64,000 nucleotides of DNA from Medicago truncatula (Eukaryota > Streptophyta > Magnoliopsida > Fabales > Fabaceae), in NCBI RefSeq assembly GCF_003473485.1, contig NC_053046.1:36231832-36295831 (forward strand), read 5' to 3'. Every line of letters begins with the position of its first letter. Position 1 is the first letter of the stretch. Shown in pieces: positions 47,936 through 60,479 of this stretch. The notes beneath the pieces were generated by a model. It did not search any database, was not told where the DNA came from, and saw only the letters and a program-made list of their open reading frames with translations. A program made the translations under genes and the position numbers.

Positions 47936-48090
47936 ATCCACTATAGACATTTGAGGTTAAAGTTAACGGTTAGTGATCAATTTGACTAATGGAGGTTAAC
48001 TTGAAGGACCAAAACGTTGATTTTACGAGTTATGGGACCAAAATGAAAACAAACAATTACTTAGGGGACCAAAAGTCCAATTAAGCCTAT
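47936..48090. repeat. Transposon-end fragment, inverted match to 13949-14110
   Basis: GATTTTACGAGTTATGGGAC, CAAAATGAAAAC and GGGGACCAAAAGTCCAATTA are the reverse complement of words at 13949-14030. The same GGCTTAATTG-type end occurs at 22307. Confidence 0.6.
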
Positions 48091-48891
48091 ATTTCATGTT
48101 ATTAGGTAAAGTTTGATTCGACGCAATACCTACACGGAAATCAGGGCTTACATGGGTATACCAAATGAAAAATCTAGTTTGACCGATCCATGATCTTTTT
48201 CGTGTTCAATTATATTTTACGTTAGTGTTTTTTGTTCTTGAATTATCTTGTTGAAATTGTTATGTTTAATTCATGTTGTTTTTGTAGAATTTAATTTAAT
48301 GGGAGATTTTTCTGTTTTGTGTGTTTTGAATACATTCAGATTATATAATCAGAAACACACCCCTTACCAAAGCACAAGTTTTTACACGGTACGAGAAAAC
48401 TTCAAATTATATAATATGAATTAATTAACTGCTTGTTTTAGATTATATAATCTTAACTGTATCAAGATTGGGAACAATGGCGTGGTCAACATGGTTCGGT
48501 CGGTGGCTGGTTTGTTTCATTCAAGTTGGTCATTTTTACACATGTCATTGATTGTCGTTATAGTTGATGCTTTGTAATGTGGCTATAAAAAATCATTCAT
48601 CATTTCAAGTTGATCCTTTTAACACCTCAAAAATACCAAAATACTTGCAAACGATAGTTAACTACCGTTTCAAATGCACTTTACTACCATTGAATCTTTC
48701 TTTCTCGTTGGGGACGGAACAATAATCAACAATTTATATCCAAGTGAGAAACACAAATATCCCCAAAATGAGAAAGAAAGGTTTAACGGTTGTCGACGGG
48801 ACGATAGTTAACTGCCTGCTGGGGGGTATTTTGATATTTTAAGGGTATTAAAAGAGCAATTTTTGAAGTTAGAAGAAAGGTATAACAAGCG

Positions 48892-48958
48892 GGCCCATTA
48901 TCCCAAATCCAATTCAATAAAGACAAAAATAAACATGATTTATCAATTAAAACCCTAA
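48892..48958 (+). promoter_or_regulatory. Site-II-like motif and telo-box upstream of FCF2
   Basis: GGCCCA (48892-48897, the reverse of TGGGCC) and AAACCCTAA (48950-48958) lie about 55 bases apart, shortly before the presumed 5' untranslated exon. In plants this pair is typical of ribosomal-protein and ribosome-biogenesis promoters, bound by TCP and telo-box factors. Confidence 0.6.
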
Positions 48959-48959
48959 A

Positions 48960-50310
48960 TCCCTAAAAAATTGCAATTAAAACCATACGAATAAAACTCA
49001 GTAACACAACAATTTGGAATCGAACTCATCTTGCCGGAAATCAAAAGGCTTGCCGGAAAAAGCTGACGGAGTTGGTCGTTGTCGTCGAAAAGCCGCCGAA
49101 AGTGTAAAAGTTCAGGTTTTCATCTTTCTTCGTTTCTTTTCGTAATATTATCTAATGTATCAGCTAGTTCAGGTTTTAATTGCATTTCTTTTCGTTGAAT
49201 CAATTGATTTTGAAAGTTTATTATTTGATTTGAACTCTTCAGAATGTGAAATGAAACTTTAAGCATTAGGTCGAAATCTTAATTTAATCTTCTACAAGAA
49301 TTGTAAACAGTGAATAATTGTTCTTCAGATGTTCTTTTACATTAAATAAAAAATGAACTAAGTTCCAAACAAACAAAAATCAAACCTTGTAGTTGTAGCA
49401 ATAAAACACAAAAGCTCCATCAAAGCTACAAATTGAAATTGCAATCTGGCCGGGAAACTTAAACAGAGTTTGTCGCCATAAACAGTGAGAAAGTTCAGGT
49501 TTTCCTTCCTCTTAATGATTTTCCTCCCCCCTTCGTATGAATAAATCGCTATTGTTTTACTATTTTGTACAATGTGGCGTCAAATAGCTGCTATAGTGTT
49601 GTATCTTAGAGAACTTGAACTAATTACTATTGTTTTTCCATACATTAGTATTTACTGTCGTCAAATAGCTGCTATAGAGCTGTATTGTAGCGGAATTTGA
49701 ATAAACCATGGTTGGAAATTCATTTGACATACCATTTAAAACTGCAGGTATCCCTGAAACAAGTTAGGCTTATTTTTGAGCTTATGCAAATAAATAAACT
49801 TTTATATATCCCTGAAACAAGGTAGTTTATGAGAAAAACAGCTCATGAAATTAAAATTTTCATCAGTGAGAACTTATGAATTAACATAAAAGCTTATTTA
49901 TTTGCATAAACTATTTATCATAAACTCAAAAATAAACCAATCCAAACGGGCTCCAAATCTAGCTGTCTATATCGCTAAGAATTTTAAACAGAGAAAATTT
50001 GTTCTTAAGATACATTCATTAAAAATAAACTAGAATACATCATATCTATATTTTAAGGTTTTCCTCTTCTGGTCATTCATGCCCTCACTTTTTTGAATCT
50101 GATTGGTCGATTCTTCTATCTAAAGAATCACTCAGGCCTTAAGTTTATTTGATTCATATCATTTAATATTTGGGTTTTTTTTTTCATTGCATTTTGTGAA
50201 TGATCTTATTTTATGTAGTTTCATGAATTATCATTCAGCTTGAGCTTTGATTTTTTAGGCTTAATGTATTTGGTTTTGGAATTTCACTGTGCATTTCATT
50301 TTGTTTCAGA
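48960..50310 (+). promoter_or_regulatory. FCF2 5' untranslated exon and leader intron
   Basis: A donor AAGTTCAG|GTTTTC at 49115/49116 and the acceptor TTTCAG|AATG just before the start codon at 50311 define a likely ~1.2 kb leader intron. A second near-identical donor context (AAAGTTCAGGTTTTCC) sits at about 49490-49505 and could serve as an alternative. The intron contains a MITE-like inverted pair at about 49765-49965 (TTAGGCTTATTTTTGAGCTT and AAACTCAAAAATAAACC). Confidence 0.5.
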
Positions 50311-52649
50311 ATGTTAAAGAAAAAGCCAGTGGTCGGCCTCTCATGGCAACCACAGTTGCCTATTCCATCTCTGTCAAAGGCAACAGGTGATCCATCTCAT
50401 ACCACATCTCAAACAAAGACACCAAGTAGCACTATTTGGAAACCCAATTCAGAATTGGTTAATGGGCTATTTGTTCCTCCAAATGATCCGAGAAAATTAA
50501 ACAAGTTACTGAAACAGCAAGTTAAGGATACTGCTGGGAAACAATGGTATGCAATAGATTATGATCTTAAGCATGTTACTGTTTCTTAATGCAATCAAGG
50601 TTGAATTTTTTTGATTGATTGTCTATATCATTTTTACGCTACTTAACCGGGTCATTTAGTAATAGGTTTTGTTTTTAATCAAATATATTTCGTTTAGTAT
50701 ATGATGGAGCATTATGACGTTGAATTTTTTTGATTGTTTTTAATCAAATATATTTCCTTTGATTTCTCTCTCTGTTTTTTTAAGTTAGAAATCATTAACG
50801 GGAGTTATCTAATTATATTTAAATCTTTACCAGGTTTGACATGCCTGCTCCAACCATCACCCCCGAGTTGAAGAAAGATCTGAAGTTACTACAGGTGCTT
50901 GAGCTTGAACTTTATCATTTATTATCCTCCCTCCCCTTCAATGTGAATCTGAAATATATTCATTTTCAATATGCCGATGTGATATTTGCTTAGATTAAAC
51001 TGATAAGCATCACATTATACATGTGCGTTAGCATTCTAGATGATAAGAAAGAATGAAAAACAAGTCTAGAGTACTGCTTTTCTGCAAAGATGCGGTGTTT
51101 ATCATTTCAGTTAGATTTAGGAGAGTAGTTATTTTTGAGGTTTTCTTATTAATCTCTCACATCAATTCTAGTCCACTTCACAAGCTAGATAGGTTAGTGT
51201 TGCCTTACAACTATCCTTCTCACAGCATTGGTCTCATGCTTCTTGCTGGAGATATTAAGTTTTCAATGATCCGTGGATTTGGCTACTTCACCCGAGTTTT
51301 TGCCCTGATCTATAAATTGAATTTATATGTTGGTTAGAGTATTGATGTCAGACTTTCTTGACATTGTGAAATAAACTACAATGCTGATGGATGTGTACAT
51401 TGAAGTAATTATAAATGTTACCATAGTTCATTGGTTCATTTCTATAACATTTTAAAATAATTAGACATATTTTTACTGTATTTGCTAACATGGATTCCAA
51501 TGTATCCAACAATTTATGTCAATTTGCTAACTAGCTTTGTTGTGTACACCATTTCTCTCATGGCTTCATTTGCGGGTAATATGATCCTTACATGTTGATA
51601 TGTATATATTGGTTGATACAGTTGAGGGATGCTATTGATCCAAAGCGGCACTACAAGAAGAGTGGTTCAAAATCAAAGGCTCTTCCAAAGTACTTTCAGG
51701 CAAGTTCAGAGTTGTTGAGCGTCCCATCAAAATTTGATTTCTGTTCAACATCTTTTTAACCTTTTTGTTGTGATTTGAATATGATCAGGTGGGAACAATG
51801 GTAGGTTCTCCACTGGACTATTACTCAGGCAGATTAACAAACCGTGAGAGGAAAGAATCAATTGCAGACGAGTTGCTTTCCGATCAAAACTTTTCAGCTT
51901 ACAGGTAAGATAGGCATTGGAAAACATATTTGCCTGGTTAAGTTTGAAAGAGCATGCAATGCATCCATTTTGTATGCGCTTGTTCTAGCTAGCCTTCATT
52001 TGAGTGAATTAATATTGGAAATTCCCATTAGAGTTTGGTATTATCGTTTTATTTTTGCTGCAGTCCTTCTGCTTAACAAGTGAATGGTATGAAAATATGC
52101 TCATAATGTTTTGGCGGTAGCTAGAGTACTGTAGGTGCAATCGCAACTGATACACAATTAAAAATTATGTAACCACTTTGATAGGGTTTCATTGGTTACT
52201 GCGGTAGCTAGATTACTGTAGTTGCACTTGCAACTGATATGCAATTAAAATTTTTGTAACCACTTTGATAGTTCATGTTTCATTGGTTACTCAACAACTT
52301 CAATGTTGGCTAAAGTAGTTTCCAAGAACAAATATTATGCATCAACAGGAAATTAATATTGGTAAACAGAAAGGTTTAAGGTTCAACTTTATGTGCATTG
52401 TGCATATTAGAAGGTTTAAGGTTCAACTTACTTATATGAATTAAACAAGAATCTCTTTATTGTTATTAGAAACTTGTTCCTGGTTGCTCTTATGCTTTTT
52501 AGGCACTTACTTTACCCCCTATTAACATCTTTAATAGGAAGCGGAAGGTTCGAGAAATTGAAGAGCACAGGCGACCAGCTGGGAATGAAAAGTGGAAGAT
52601 CCAAGGTAAGAGTACTCGTAAGCGTGCAAAAGAAAGGAGGAAGTACTGA
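50311..52649 (+). CDS. FCF2: FCF2 pre-rRNA processing factor
   Basis: Fcf2/TDIF2-type proteins act in the nucleolus at early cleavages of the 35S pre-rRNA for 40S assembly. Five coding exons keep phase and give 200 residues: 50311-50546, 50834-50894, 51622-51699, 51789-51904, 52538-52649. The conserved Fcf2 core is clear: VNGLFVPPNDPRKLNKLLKQ, QVKDTAGKQWFDMPAPTITP, ELKKDLKLLQLRDAIDPKRH, then YKK-S---KALPKYFQVGT, LDYYSGRLTNRERKESIADE and RKRKVREIEEHR. The C terminus is basic (KSTRKRAKERRKY), fitting RNA binding or nucleolar location. The intron at 51700-51788 starts GCAAGT, a GC-AG intron needed to keep the reading frame. Length agrees with plant homologues. Confidence 0.93.
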
Positions 52650-53330
52650 GTTTCACACACCTCTTGGAGCTAATCCATGGAAATTTGACTTCATTACATT
52701 CAATCTTGTTCACATGCCAAGAGAATAATGCCATGAAACAGGTTACAATTACCGAGTTCATGTAAAATAGCTAAAGAATGTTGTTATATTTTGGAGGTTT
52801 ATTTAAAGTGTGGTCAATGTTTTGAGTCTTATTTTTTGTATTATGGAAATTCATTTTCGTGTTTTCTTTCAACGTTACTATCTTTTTTGTTAAGAATTAC
52901 TAGTTATTAGTTCTTATCGTTGTTAAACGACTTTTTTAAAAATGTATGAGAAAAACAGTAGCTGAGCAAACAAGCTGTCTTGATCATAATGATAAGATCT
53001 AGAGTTAGGTGAATTGTGTTGGCCTGTTTATGCAATTCTTGAGATATCCATTTGTCGATTCTCATCAATCATCAAACCTTCTCCTTGAGCAGAATATAAC
53101 CTTTCAGTAGCAACTATTGGTTCTTCATAATTCCACTACAACATGTGTGTCTGCAGTGAGAATGGTAATTTTAACTTCATGTTCTCTTCTACTGGGAACC
53201 TTTCCCATATCCTTTATTTCCAAACAGCATCATTTTAGTGCTTAATCACCCAAGGCCATGCTCCTTCATTACTGCATCCTTATTGCCTTAAGAGAAACAT
53301 TGATTGCTCATCACAGCAGTTTTTTTTTTT
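52650..53330. other. FCF2 3' flank, no further gene
   Basis: Probably holds the FCF2 3' untranslated region; nothing else was recognised. Confidence 0.4.
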
Positions 53331-53904
53331 TGGCTTAAATATGCATTCTGTCCCTGTAATTTGGACGCGTTTTGATTTTCATCTTTGTAAAAAAAAAAAA
53401 ATTAAGATCCCTGCAAAATAATTTGAAATATGAAGAAAAAATTGGAAATTAGTTTTTTTAAAATCTGGAATTAATGTTTGAAAAATAAAAACAAAATTTA
53501 TAACTTTTGAAAATATAATTTTCAAAATTAAAAAAAAAAAATGAATTTTTGAAAATTTAATTTTCAGTTTTTTTTATGATTTTTAAATTTATTTTCAGAT
53601 TTTTTAAAAAAGAATTTTCAGAATTTTGAAAGAAAAAAATTAATTAAAAATCGAAATTTTAATTTTCAGTTTTTTTTTTATGATTTTTATATTTATTTTC
53701 CGATTTTTTTAATTTAAAAAAAGAATTTTCAGAATTTTGAAAAAAATAATAATAATTATGTGGCATGCCACTTCAACTGAATAGTGGGGCCAGAGATATT
53801 TTTAAAACAAAAATAAATTTGCAGGGATGTTTTTAATATTTTTTTTTTGCAAGGACAAAAATCAAAATGCGCCCAAATTAAGAGACGAATTAATATTTAA
53901 GCTT
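53331..53904. mobile_element. MITE of about 574 bp with GGCTTAAAT termini
   Basis: The left end TTGGCTTAAATATGCATTCT and the right end GAATTAATATTTAAGC are inverted. Homology continues through GCGTTTTGATTTTCATC / GACAAAAATCAAAATGCGC and AAGATCCCTGCAAA / TTTGCAGGGATG. The middle is a tandem series of AATTTTCAG.TTTTTTATGA and AAGAATTTTCAGAATTTTGA blocks. It is non-coding. Confidence 0.75.
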
Positions 53905-56255
53905 TTTTTTTTTTTTTTACAGATCATTACACCATGCCATATTAGACTATAACATTATATTTCCAAAACCCTTTAAATCATCATTCCAAATCACCCTCAA
54001 TATGTTTTATTAAAAATTTGATTGCAATTTGTACATGCACACAATTGGGAATATCAGTCAAAATCCATTCAATCTCTGGATTCATCTTTTTATGAAAAAG
54101 TAAAATAAACAAACTATTAGCTCCCTTATGGGGTATGGATGCTCCAATTAGTGTTCAGTGATGAATTTCATGAAGTCAACCTTGATATCATTCTAGAGCT
54201 ATTTAGAATCCAAAGTTCATTCCATTCGAACCAAGAATTTTGATATTATCGTCGTCTCAACCTCAAACTACTTTTCTAACTTTGCATAAATACATGTTTA
54301 GAAATCATTCTCTATCCCTTCAATACTTTTGAAAATCAGTGTTACATGTCTGGCCTCTCCCATTTTTTCACACGGAATCAAAGGCAAAAATGATCAAAGA
54401 TTTTATATGACCTCTTCAACCCCTTCCCTCCTCACCCCATTGACGTTAACACAATTATGTTTAGCCTTTTTCTCTATATGATCATAACCTACACCAAGTT
54501 CCTATAAGAAATTTGTAGTAAAATTGATGTGTACATTGCTAAAATAAATTTGTGTGTAGATATATCCAATATTGATTTTTCATCTTCCAAAAAAAATAGT
54601 ACGATTAATTTTCTTGTGTATAGATGTTTCCAGTAATGATGAATATAAGTTCATAGGACTAAAACAAAAGCAAAAGTATATTAACAAGACTAAAAAAATG
54701 ACAATTGTGAAACACAAAAAAAATTTGGTTTGAAACCAAATAAAAAAAAGGTTCAAACACAAGGGAAAATATAAGTACCAGTACAGGACCAGAAAACATA
54801 TTAAAGTCGTGTTTTTATCTAATTTGGGAAAATAAATAGAGATAACGTGTCTAAGAGTCTTTTTATTTTATTGATAAAAAAGGTAGTGTATCAATAATAT
54901 TATGAAGACAAATGCTAGCTAGTGCTCAAAGTATACAGTTAATGAAATAAAAATGGAATCAATTGGATTGAGTCTATGAAAATGGCTAAATTTGGTGACG
55001 AAATAATGTTCAAATCTTAACTGAAAGAGATATTTATATTTGTCTAAAATGTCTTGAATATGATTACTTTTATAGATGAACATTTTCTTATGTATTTTTT
55101 TAGATTTGGTATTATACAATCATTTTGTGATAGTTTTTAGACAATTTTCATTCATAGTCACATTGTGTTCTTTCTCTCTCTCTTTATCAGAGAAAAATAA
55201 TAAGATTGTCTCATAAGTTATTAAAAAATGATTATACAAACATTATTACTCAATTTTTTTTATATTTCTATAAGACTAGTTTTATTTTCTTCATATTCTT
55301 TCTTCATATTTAATTTTCCAAAACTAAATAACACAACCCACCAGATTAAGGTTAATTTGATACTTGCACGACATTACCTTCATTTCTTAGATCAATATAT
55401 GAATAATAAACTCATACTTTACCCCAAAAAAGTTTGTGTATATTTTACTAATTTTTGAACCATATCCTAATTTAAACTCATTTGAATACTACAATTAATT
55501 AAGGACAACACTTTGTCGTTAGTCATAGGCTTATAGCTACAACCTAGTACCTACTACCACCTAGTGTCACATTCTAATATCAACCTTATTATTATCTTAA
55601 CTCTTAACAAAAAAAAAAAAACTAAAATTTCTTCTTCTTCCTTTTGAACTCACTTCTACTCTCTCAATACACAATTTTGTATACATTTATGTATGTATGT
55701 GACTATGTGTGTAATGCCATTTGCTTTTATTGTTGCTTCCTCATGAAGAAACGACAAAGTGAAATAGTTATATCCATCTTTTTTCCTTTGTTTGATTGAA
55801 AAGAATCTATCTTTTTTTCTCTATTGGATCTTCTTAGCTTTCTACACCCTCTTTCACCCTCTTGCTCTTGAATGTTCCTATAATATTTTCATATCTTCTA
55901 TCTTTTTTGGTGCTCAACTTTTTAGTCTCACTTCAAATATTCAACCTTTCTTTAAGAGGGTGGTGTATAATATTCTTGGATTCATCCATCAAAATCAATA
56001 GTCTCAAAATTCATTATTTTCACACTCACACTAAAATTTTTAGCGCATAATGATTTTCATAAAGATTCTGTATGATACTAAAAGGTATGACTTTGATAGA
56101 TTCTCAACTTTATCTTAATAATCACACAAGTAAAAGATTCTTGTTTCTGTTTTCTATGTGACATGTTGATCAAAGTTGTATAATTTCCTCTTTTTTGTGG
56201 TTTTTTATGTGTGTTTAAAACCAAACCTTTTGTAGTAGTATTTGTGATTTAAGGT
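53905..56255. other. Intergenic DNA and upstream region of the MYB gene
   Basis: AT-rich. No gene is supported; frames at 55228-55458, 55792-56001 and 55862-56050 are Phe/Ile/Ser-rich and typical of AT-rich sequence. The last ~600 bases are probably the promoter and leader of the MYB gene, with pyrimidine-rich stretches around 55620-55680. Confidence 0.4.
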
Positions 56256-57801
56256 ATGGATTTGGAAACCCTTTATTCTCCTTATTTTATGTTGGATACA
56301 AATTGGCTTGTTGAAGAGAGTTACCAAACAGAATGGAGTAGAGAAGATAACAAGAAATTTGAAAGTGCTCTTGCTATATATGATAAGGATACGCCAGATA
56401 GATGGCTTAAGGTTGCTGAGATGATTCCTGGTAAGACTGTGTTTGATGTGATTAAGCAGTATAGGGAATTGGTAGAAGATGTGAGTGAAATTGAGGCCGG
56501 AAATGTTCCGATTCCTGGCTATCTTGCTTCTTCTTTCACCTTTGAAGTTGTTGAAAAACAAAACTATGATGGAAACAGAAGAAGGCATGTCACTGTTAGA
56601 GGTTCTGATCATGAGAGGAAGAAAGGTGTTCCTTGGACTGAAGAGGAACATAGGTGAGTTTCATCAACCTAGAATCTTCAATTGTCTTTTTGTTTTTGTT
56701 CTTTTACTCCTTTCTCTATGGAAGTTTTTTCTTAGATTATGGAGGAAGAAAATATATACTACTAAAAAAGGTTGAAGTAAGACAGAAGTTAGAGACGGAA
56801 AAAATAAAATTGGTCACTAAATTAGCGTCTGTAACACTTAACGATGGAACTAGAGACAAATTTCTCTTTTTTTCCGTCTCAAGATTTCTGCCGCTGTTTC
56901 AATTTTTCTAGTAGTATTGATATTGAAATTTTGCTAATGAATCAAATTCATGGATATACTGAAATAGCAACTCAATTTTTCATTTCATTTTCCTAGATTT
57001 TAGGTTTTTAATTTCTCATAAAATTCTAATCGACTTTTATAACAGCTGATTTGTTAATCTAGTGAAATATTTTGATTTTAGTCGCAGTCACGTTGTGATC
57101 TTTGAGATTGCGAAAAATCACAATCACATGCAGATGATGCAGCCTCAATTGTATCTGTGCTACATTTTTAAAGACGGAAAAAAAAATTATATTTCGGACT
57201 CTTTTTAAACGGAATAACTTGATCATTAGTTTGGATAAGTATATTAAATTTTGAACTTCATGCAAAGGCACAAATCAATTGACATGTTAAATTGAGTTGG
57301 TTTAAGAGTTTGCCTTTACCCCTTTTAAAAGTTACTTGTTATTGAATTTACTCTTTGTGCATGTTTGGAATTACGGCGTACAGACGTTTTCTGATGGGAC
57401 TTCTAAAGTATGGCAAAGGCGACTGGAGAAACATCTCGCGCAATTTCGTCGTGACAAAGACTCCAACACAAGTAGCAAGTCATGCACAAAAGTACTACAT
57501 AAGGCAAAAGGTTTCTTCTGGAGGGAAAGATAAAAGAAGACCAAGCATTCATGATATCACAACTGTCACTCTCACAGAAACTTCTTCTCCATCAGAAAAC
57601 AAGTCTTTATTAGTCAATGTGTCTCCTATGCAGCAGAAAATGGGTTGGAGTACTAGCCACTACAATGATGGATCACCACAAGGGCAGGATCTTTATGATT
57701 GCTCTTTCCATGAGGCTTATGCTAAGCTGAAAGTTTCCGGTTTCGCAACGGCTTCTAGAGACTTCAACAAAGGAGCTGTTTTTGGTATTCATGCACTGTA
57801 A
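56256..57801 (+). CDS. DIVARICATA-like MYB/SANT transcription factor
   Basis: Two exons (56256-56653 and 57384-57801, phase-consistent) give 271 residues. Near residue 26 is an N-terminal SANT/MYB-like domain ([40 protein letters not shown]). Around residues 125-175 is the second MYB repeat ([40 protein letters not shown]) ending in SHAQKYY, the signature of the SHAQKYF-type one-repeat class with a final Tyr instead of Phe. A basic [12 protein letters not shown] segment follows, as in DIVARICATA and related proteins. Such factors bind I-box-like (GATAA) DNA and act in development, dehydration or sugar responses. The specific role here is not visible. Confidence 0.9.
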
Positions 57802-60479
57802 TGTTGATGACATGAAGCTACTTGGTTCATGAACATCATGAACCTTAAAGCAAACTGCAATAATGTCTCGATCCTTTAACAGAATTTGGAGTGGACTTCT
57901 TTTGTTGTATTTTTTTTTTCTTCTCTTTATCTTTTAAGTATGATAGTGATCATGTCTATCTTTTGGAGTACTAATTTGTATCATATGATGTCCCATTCAG
58001 ACATGCTGTGTCTCAAGAGCAATATGACAAACATCACTAATAATTAAATTCTAGTATTATCACATTGAACATGTAATTTGCTTCTAATAATAAGTTCTTA
58101 TCTAAATTTGGATTCTCTGCTATCACAATTTCAATAGTCGAGAGTCACGTTTCTAAATAAAGACCATATCACCGTATATATTTTAAAATTGATTCGGTGA
58201 AGTCAAAAGACGAACCGTCAGATCTTCATCTAAAGAGAGCGTGGCCAAAAACAAGATTTAGAATTGAAATGCCTCATAATATTCAAGGCAAGCTCAAAAT
58301 TGCTGGTTTATTAATATCAACTCCTTGGTTAGGTCTAATGTATGAAAAATAAAAAACCTCAATTTAAAATTGGCTTATTAGATATTCCAAAATTGAAAAA
58401 AGAAATACTAATAATACATGTAACCAACCATATAACAAAAAAATATATATCTTTAGCAGCCAGGTCATTTGCTCATGTGGCTGACTCATAAAAGCACTTC
58501 CACTGAAATTTAGAGCAGCATATGTTACAGTTATAAGCTTTTTTATGTGATTCAAAATGTTATTAATCATTTGTTTTCTTTGTAAGTGCAATATGGCCAA
58601 GTTGACCATATTTGTTTTATGAGAATCACTTTGTTAGTAGAATCTGAGTTTGCATTCCACTTAGTAAGAATCACATGCTTCATTGGGTCAGAAATATTGG
58701 CAGATTCACGTAAGCATATGCCAATATGGTTCACACAAGATCACATTTTACTCTTTTATCAATATCTCATTCTCAACCAATCCAACTCTCTCTTTTTTCT
58801 TTCTTTTCTTTTGATTTATTTTTTTGTTGCATTCTCCAATCAACTTTTATTTGGTGGCAGTACTATTGCATCAGCTAGTGTTTTTTCTTTTTACTCTATA
58901 GTAGTCTTGCAAAGCATCATGCTTTATTTTATTTTGATTCTTTGTTTTACTAGAGAATCCTATAACATATGCAATGTCTACATTTTTGTTGGTATGAACT
59001 CTATTACTAGAAATAAAGAGTGTAAATTCAGCACTTCCTAACTATTCTTTCATATGAAATAGACTATAATGTGTATCTAGTCTACATAGCTCATCTCATG
59101 CTTATTTACCAACATTCTATACCAAAGACCACTCCTTTATGATCTAATTTTCCACTTCCATTTTCCTAAGAGGGCAACTTTAAAAACCCTCAACTTTAGA
59201 AACTTGTTTGATGTTTGTACCAGATTAATCTTTACACTTTTTTAATATCAAATTGGCCATTTAAGTAATAAAATGTTTGCACGGTTGCCCTTTTTCATTT
59301 AACTTTTTTTTTTTACCACATCCAACTATGGTAAGATAAGATAGATATATGTGGCTATTTTGATGTTGATTTGGATAAACCCCACTTCAACAAATTTGTT
59401 TTTTTTTTTTTTTTTAAATTTATTTTATTAAAATAATAAAAAAAATGTAGAAAATTACCGTAATGGAGAGAAAAAATAGAGAGGATCTTAACCCATACAG
59501 TACAGTTATCTTATCTCGTCTCTTCATTTATCTTTCTTATTCATTTAAGGATAGTTATCAAAAGATAATGTACATATTAACATATTTAATGTGATTTTTT
59601 TTTTTGAACAAGTTTAATGTAAAAATTATTATTCTGGGTCTTGAGATAGAGATGGTACAAAGGACATTTTGAAGCTTTTTTTAAAAGAAAACTACACAAA
59701 TCTTTTTTCTTTTTACCAAAAAAAAAAAGTATACAAATCTTAATCATTTTAAAACTGCACCCCATGTATATCTACTTTCCAATATGCAATATACAGATCA
59801 TCCTTTTTCATGCAGTTGTGATGGGTGGCATTGATTGTGTGGGTGCTTACAAAAGTAACATCACTGATTTTAAGGTGCTGCCAAACATCAAAAGATATTT
59901 TTCTTAGTATAACTGTGTCTGATGAACCCAAACATAACATGTGGAGTTGATTCCACTAGAAAGAAAAGAAGAAAAAAACAAAATCAAAAATTTGAATTCC
60001 ACGACCACCTTAAAAATTTCTAAAATCATTTTTGTTTTAGTTTTTGTGGATACTTCTTTTCTTCAACATGTTTAATTAGAACGGTCCAAACAAACAAATC
60101 TCACACATTTGTGAGGGAAAATCCATATCAGTACCCTGGATAAGCAAAATCTCAATTCTCACACACAAAAGGACATGAAAAAACCTAGCAAGATTACAAA
60201 ATAAAAGTAGAGGACAATAATAACAAATGAAAATTATCCTTACTTCTTATTCATAAAATTGAGCATCTTAAATGAAGAAAAAAAATTAGATGTACGAGTT
60301 GGTAGAAGCATATCTGAATTACAAAATAGAATATATGCCTATTACAATACTAATGTTTAGGAATGAAGTGAAAATTGAAACCCTCTAACAAAACACTTCA
60401 ACCACATACAAGCAAGATCAAGTGACAAAAAAAAAAGACTTTAAAAAAGGGGTAAATTTTGGTGTATACAAATACGACC
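57802..60479. other. Intergenic DNA between the MYB gene and COI1
   Basis: AT-rich; frames at 58364-58609 (-) and 58586-59041 (+) overlap and look like chance hydrophobic translations. The MYB 3' region lies on the left and the COI1 3' untranslated region on the right. Confidence 0.4.

Larger units (their letters stand above)
46395..48889. other. Intergenic DNA with repeats
   Basis: Contains the Stowaway-like MITE at 46798-47073 and the transposon-end fragment at 47936-48090. Open frames at 47585-47923 (-) and 47792-47989 (+) are low-complexity Ser/Pro/Phe or Lys stretches and are not supported as genes. Confidence 0.4.

Noticed and set aside
58364-59041. Overlapping hydrophobic frames on both strands
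   Set aside because: Phe/Ile/Leu-rich translations typical of AT-rich DNA; no splice or promoter context.
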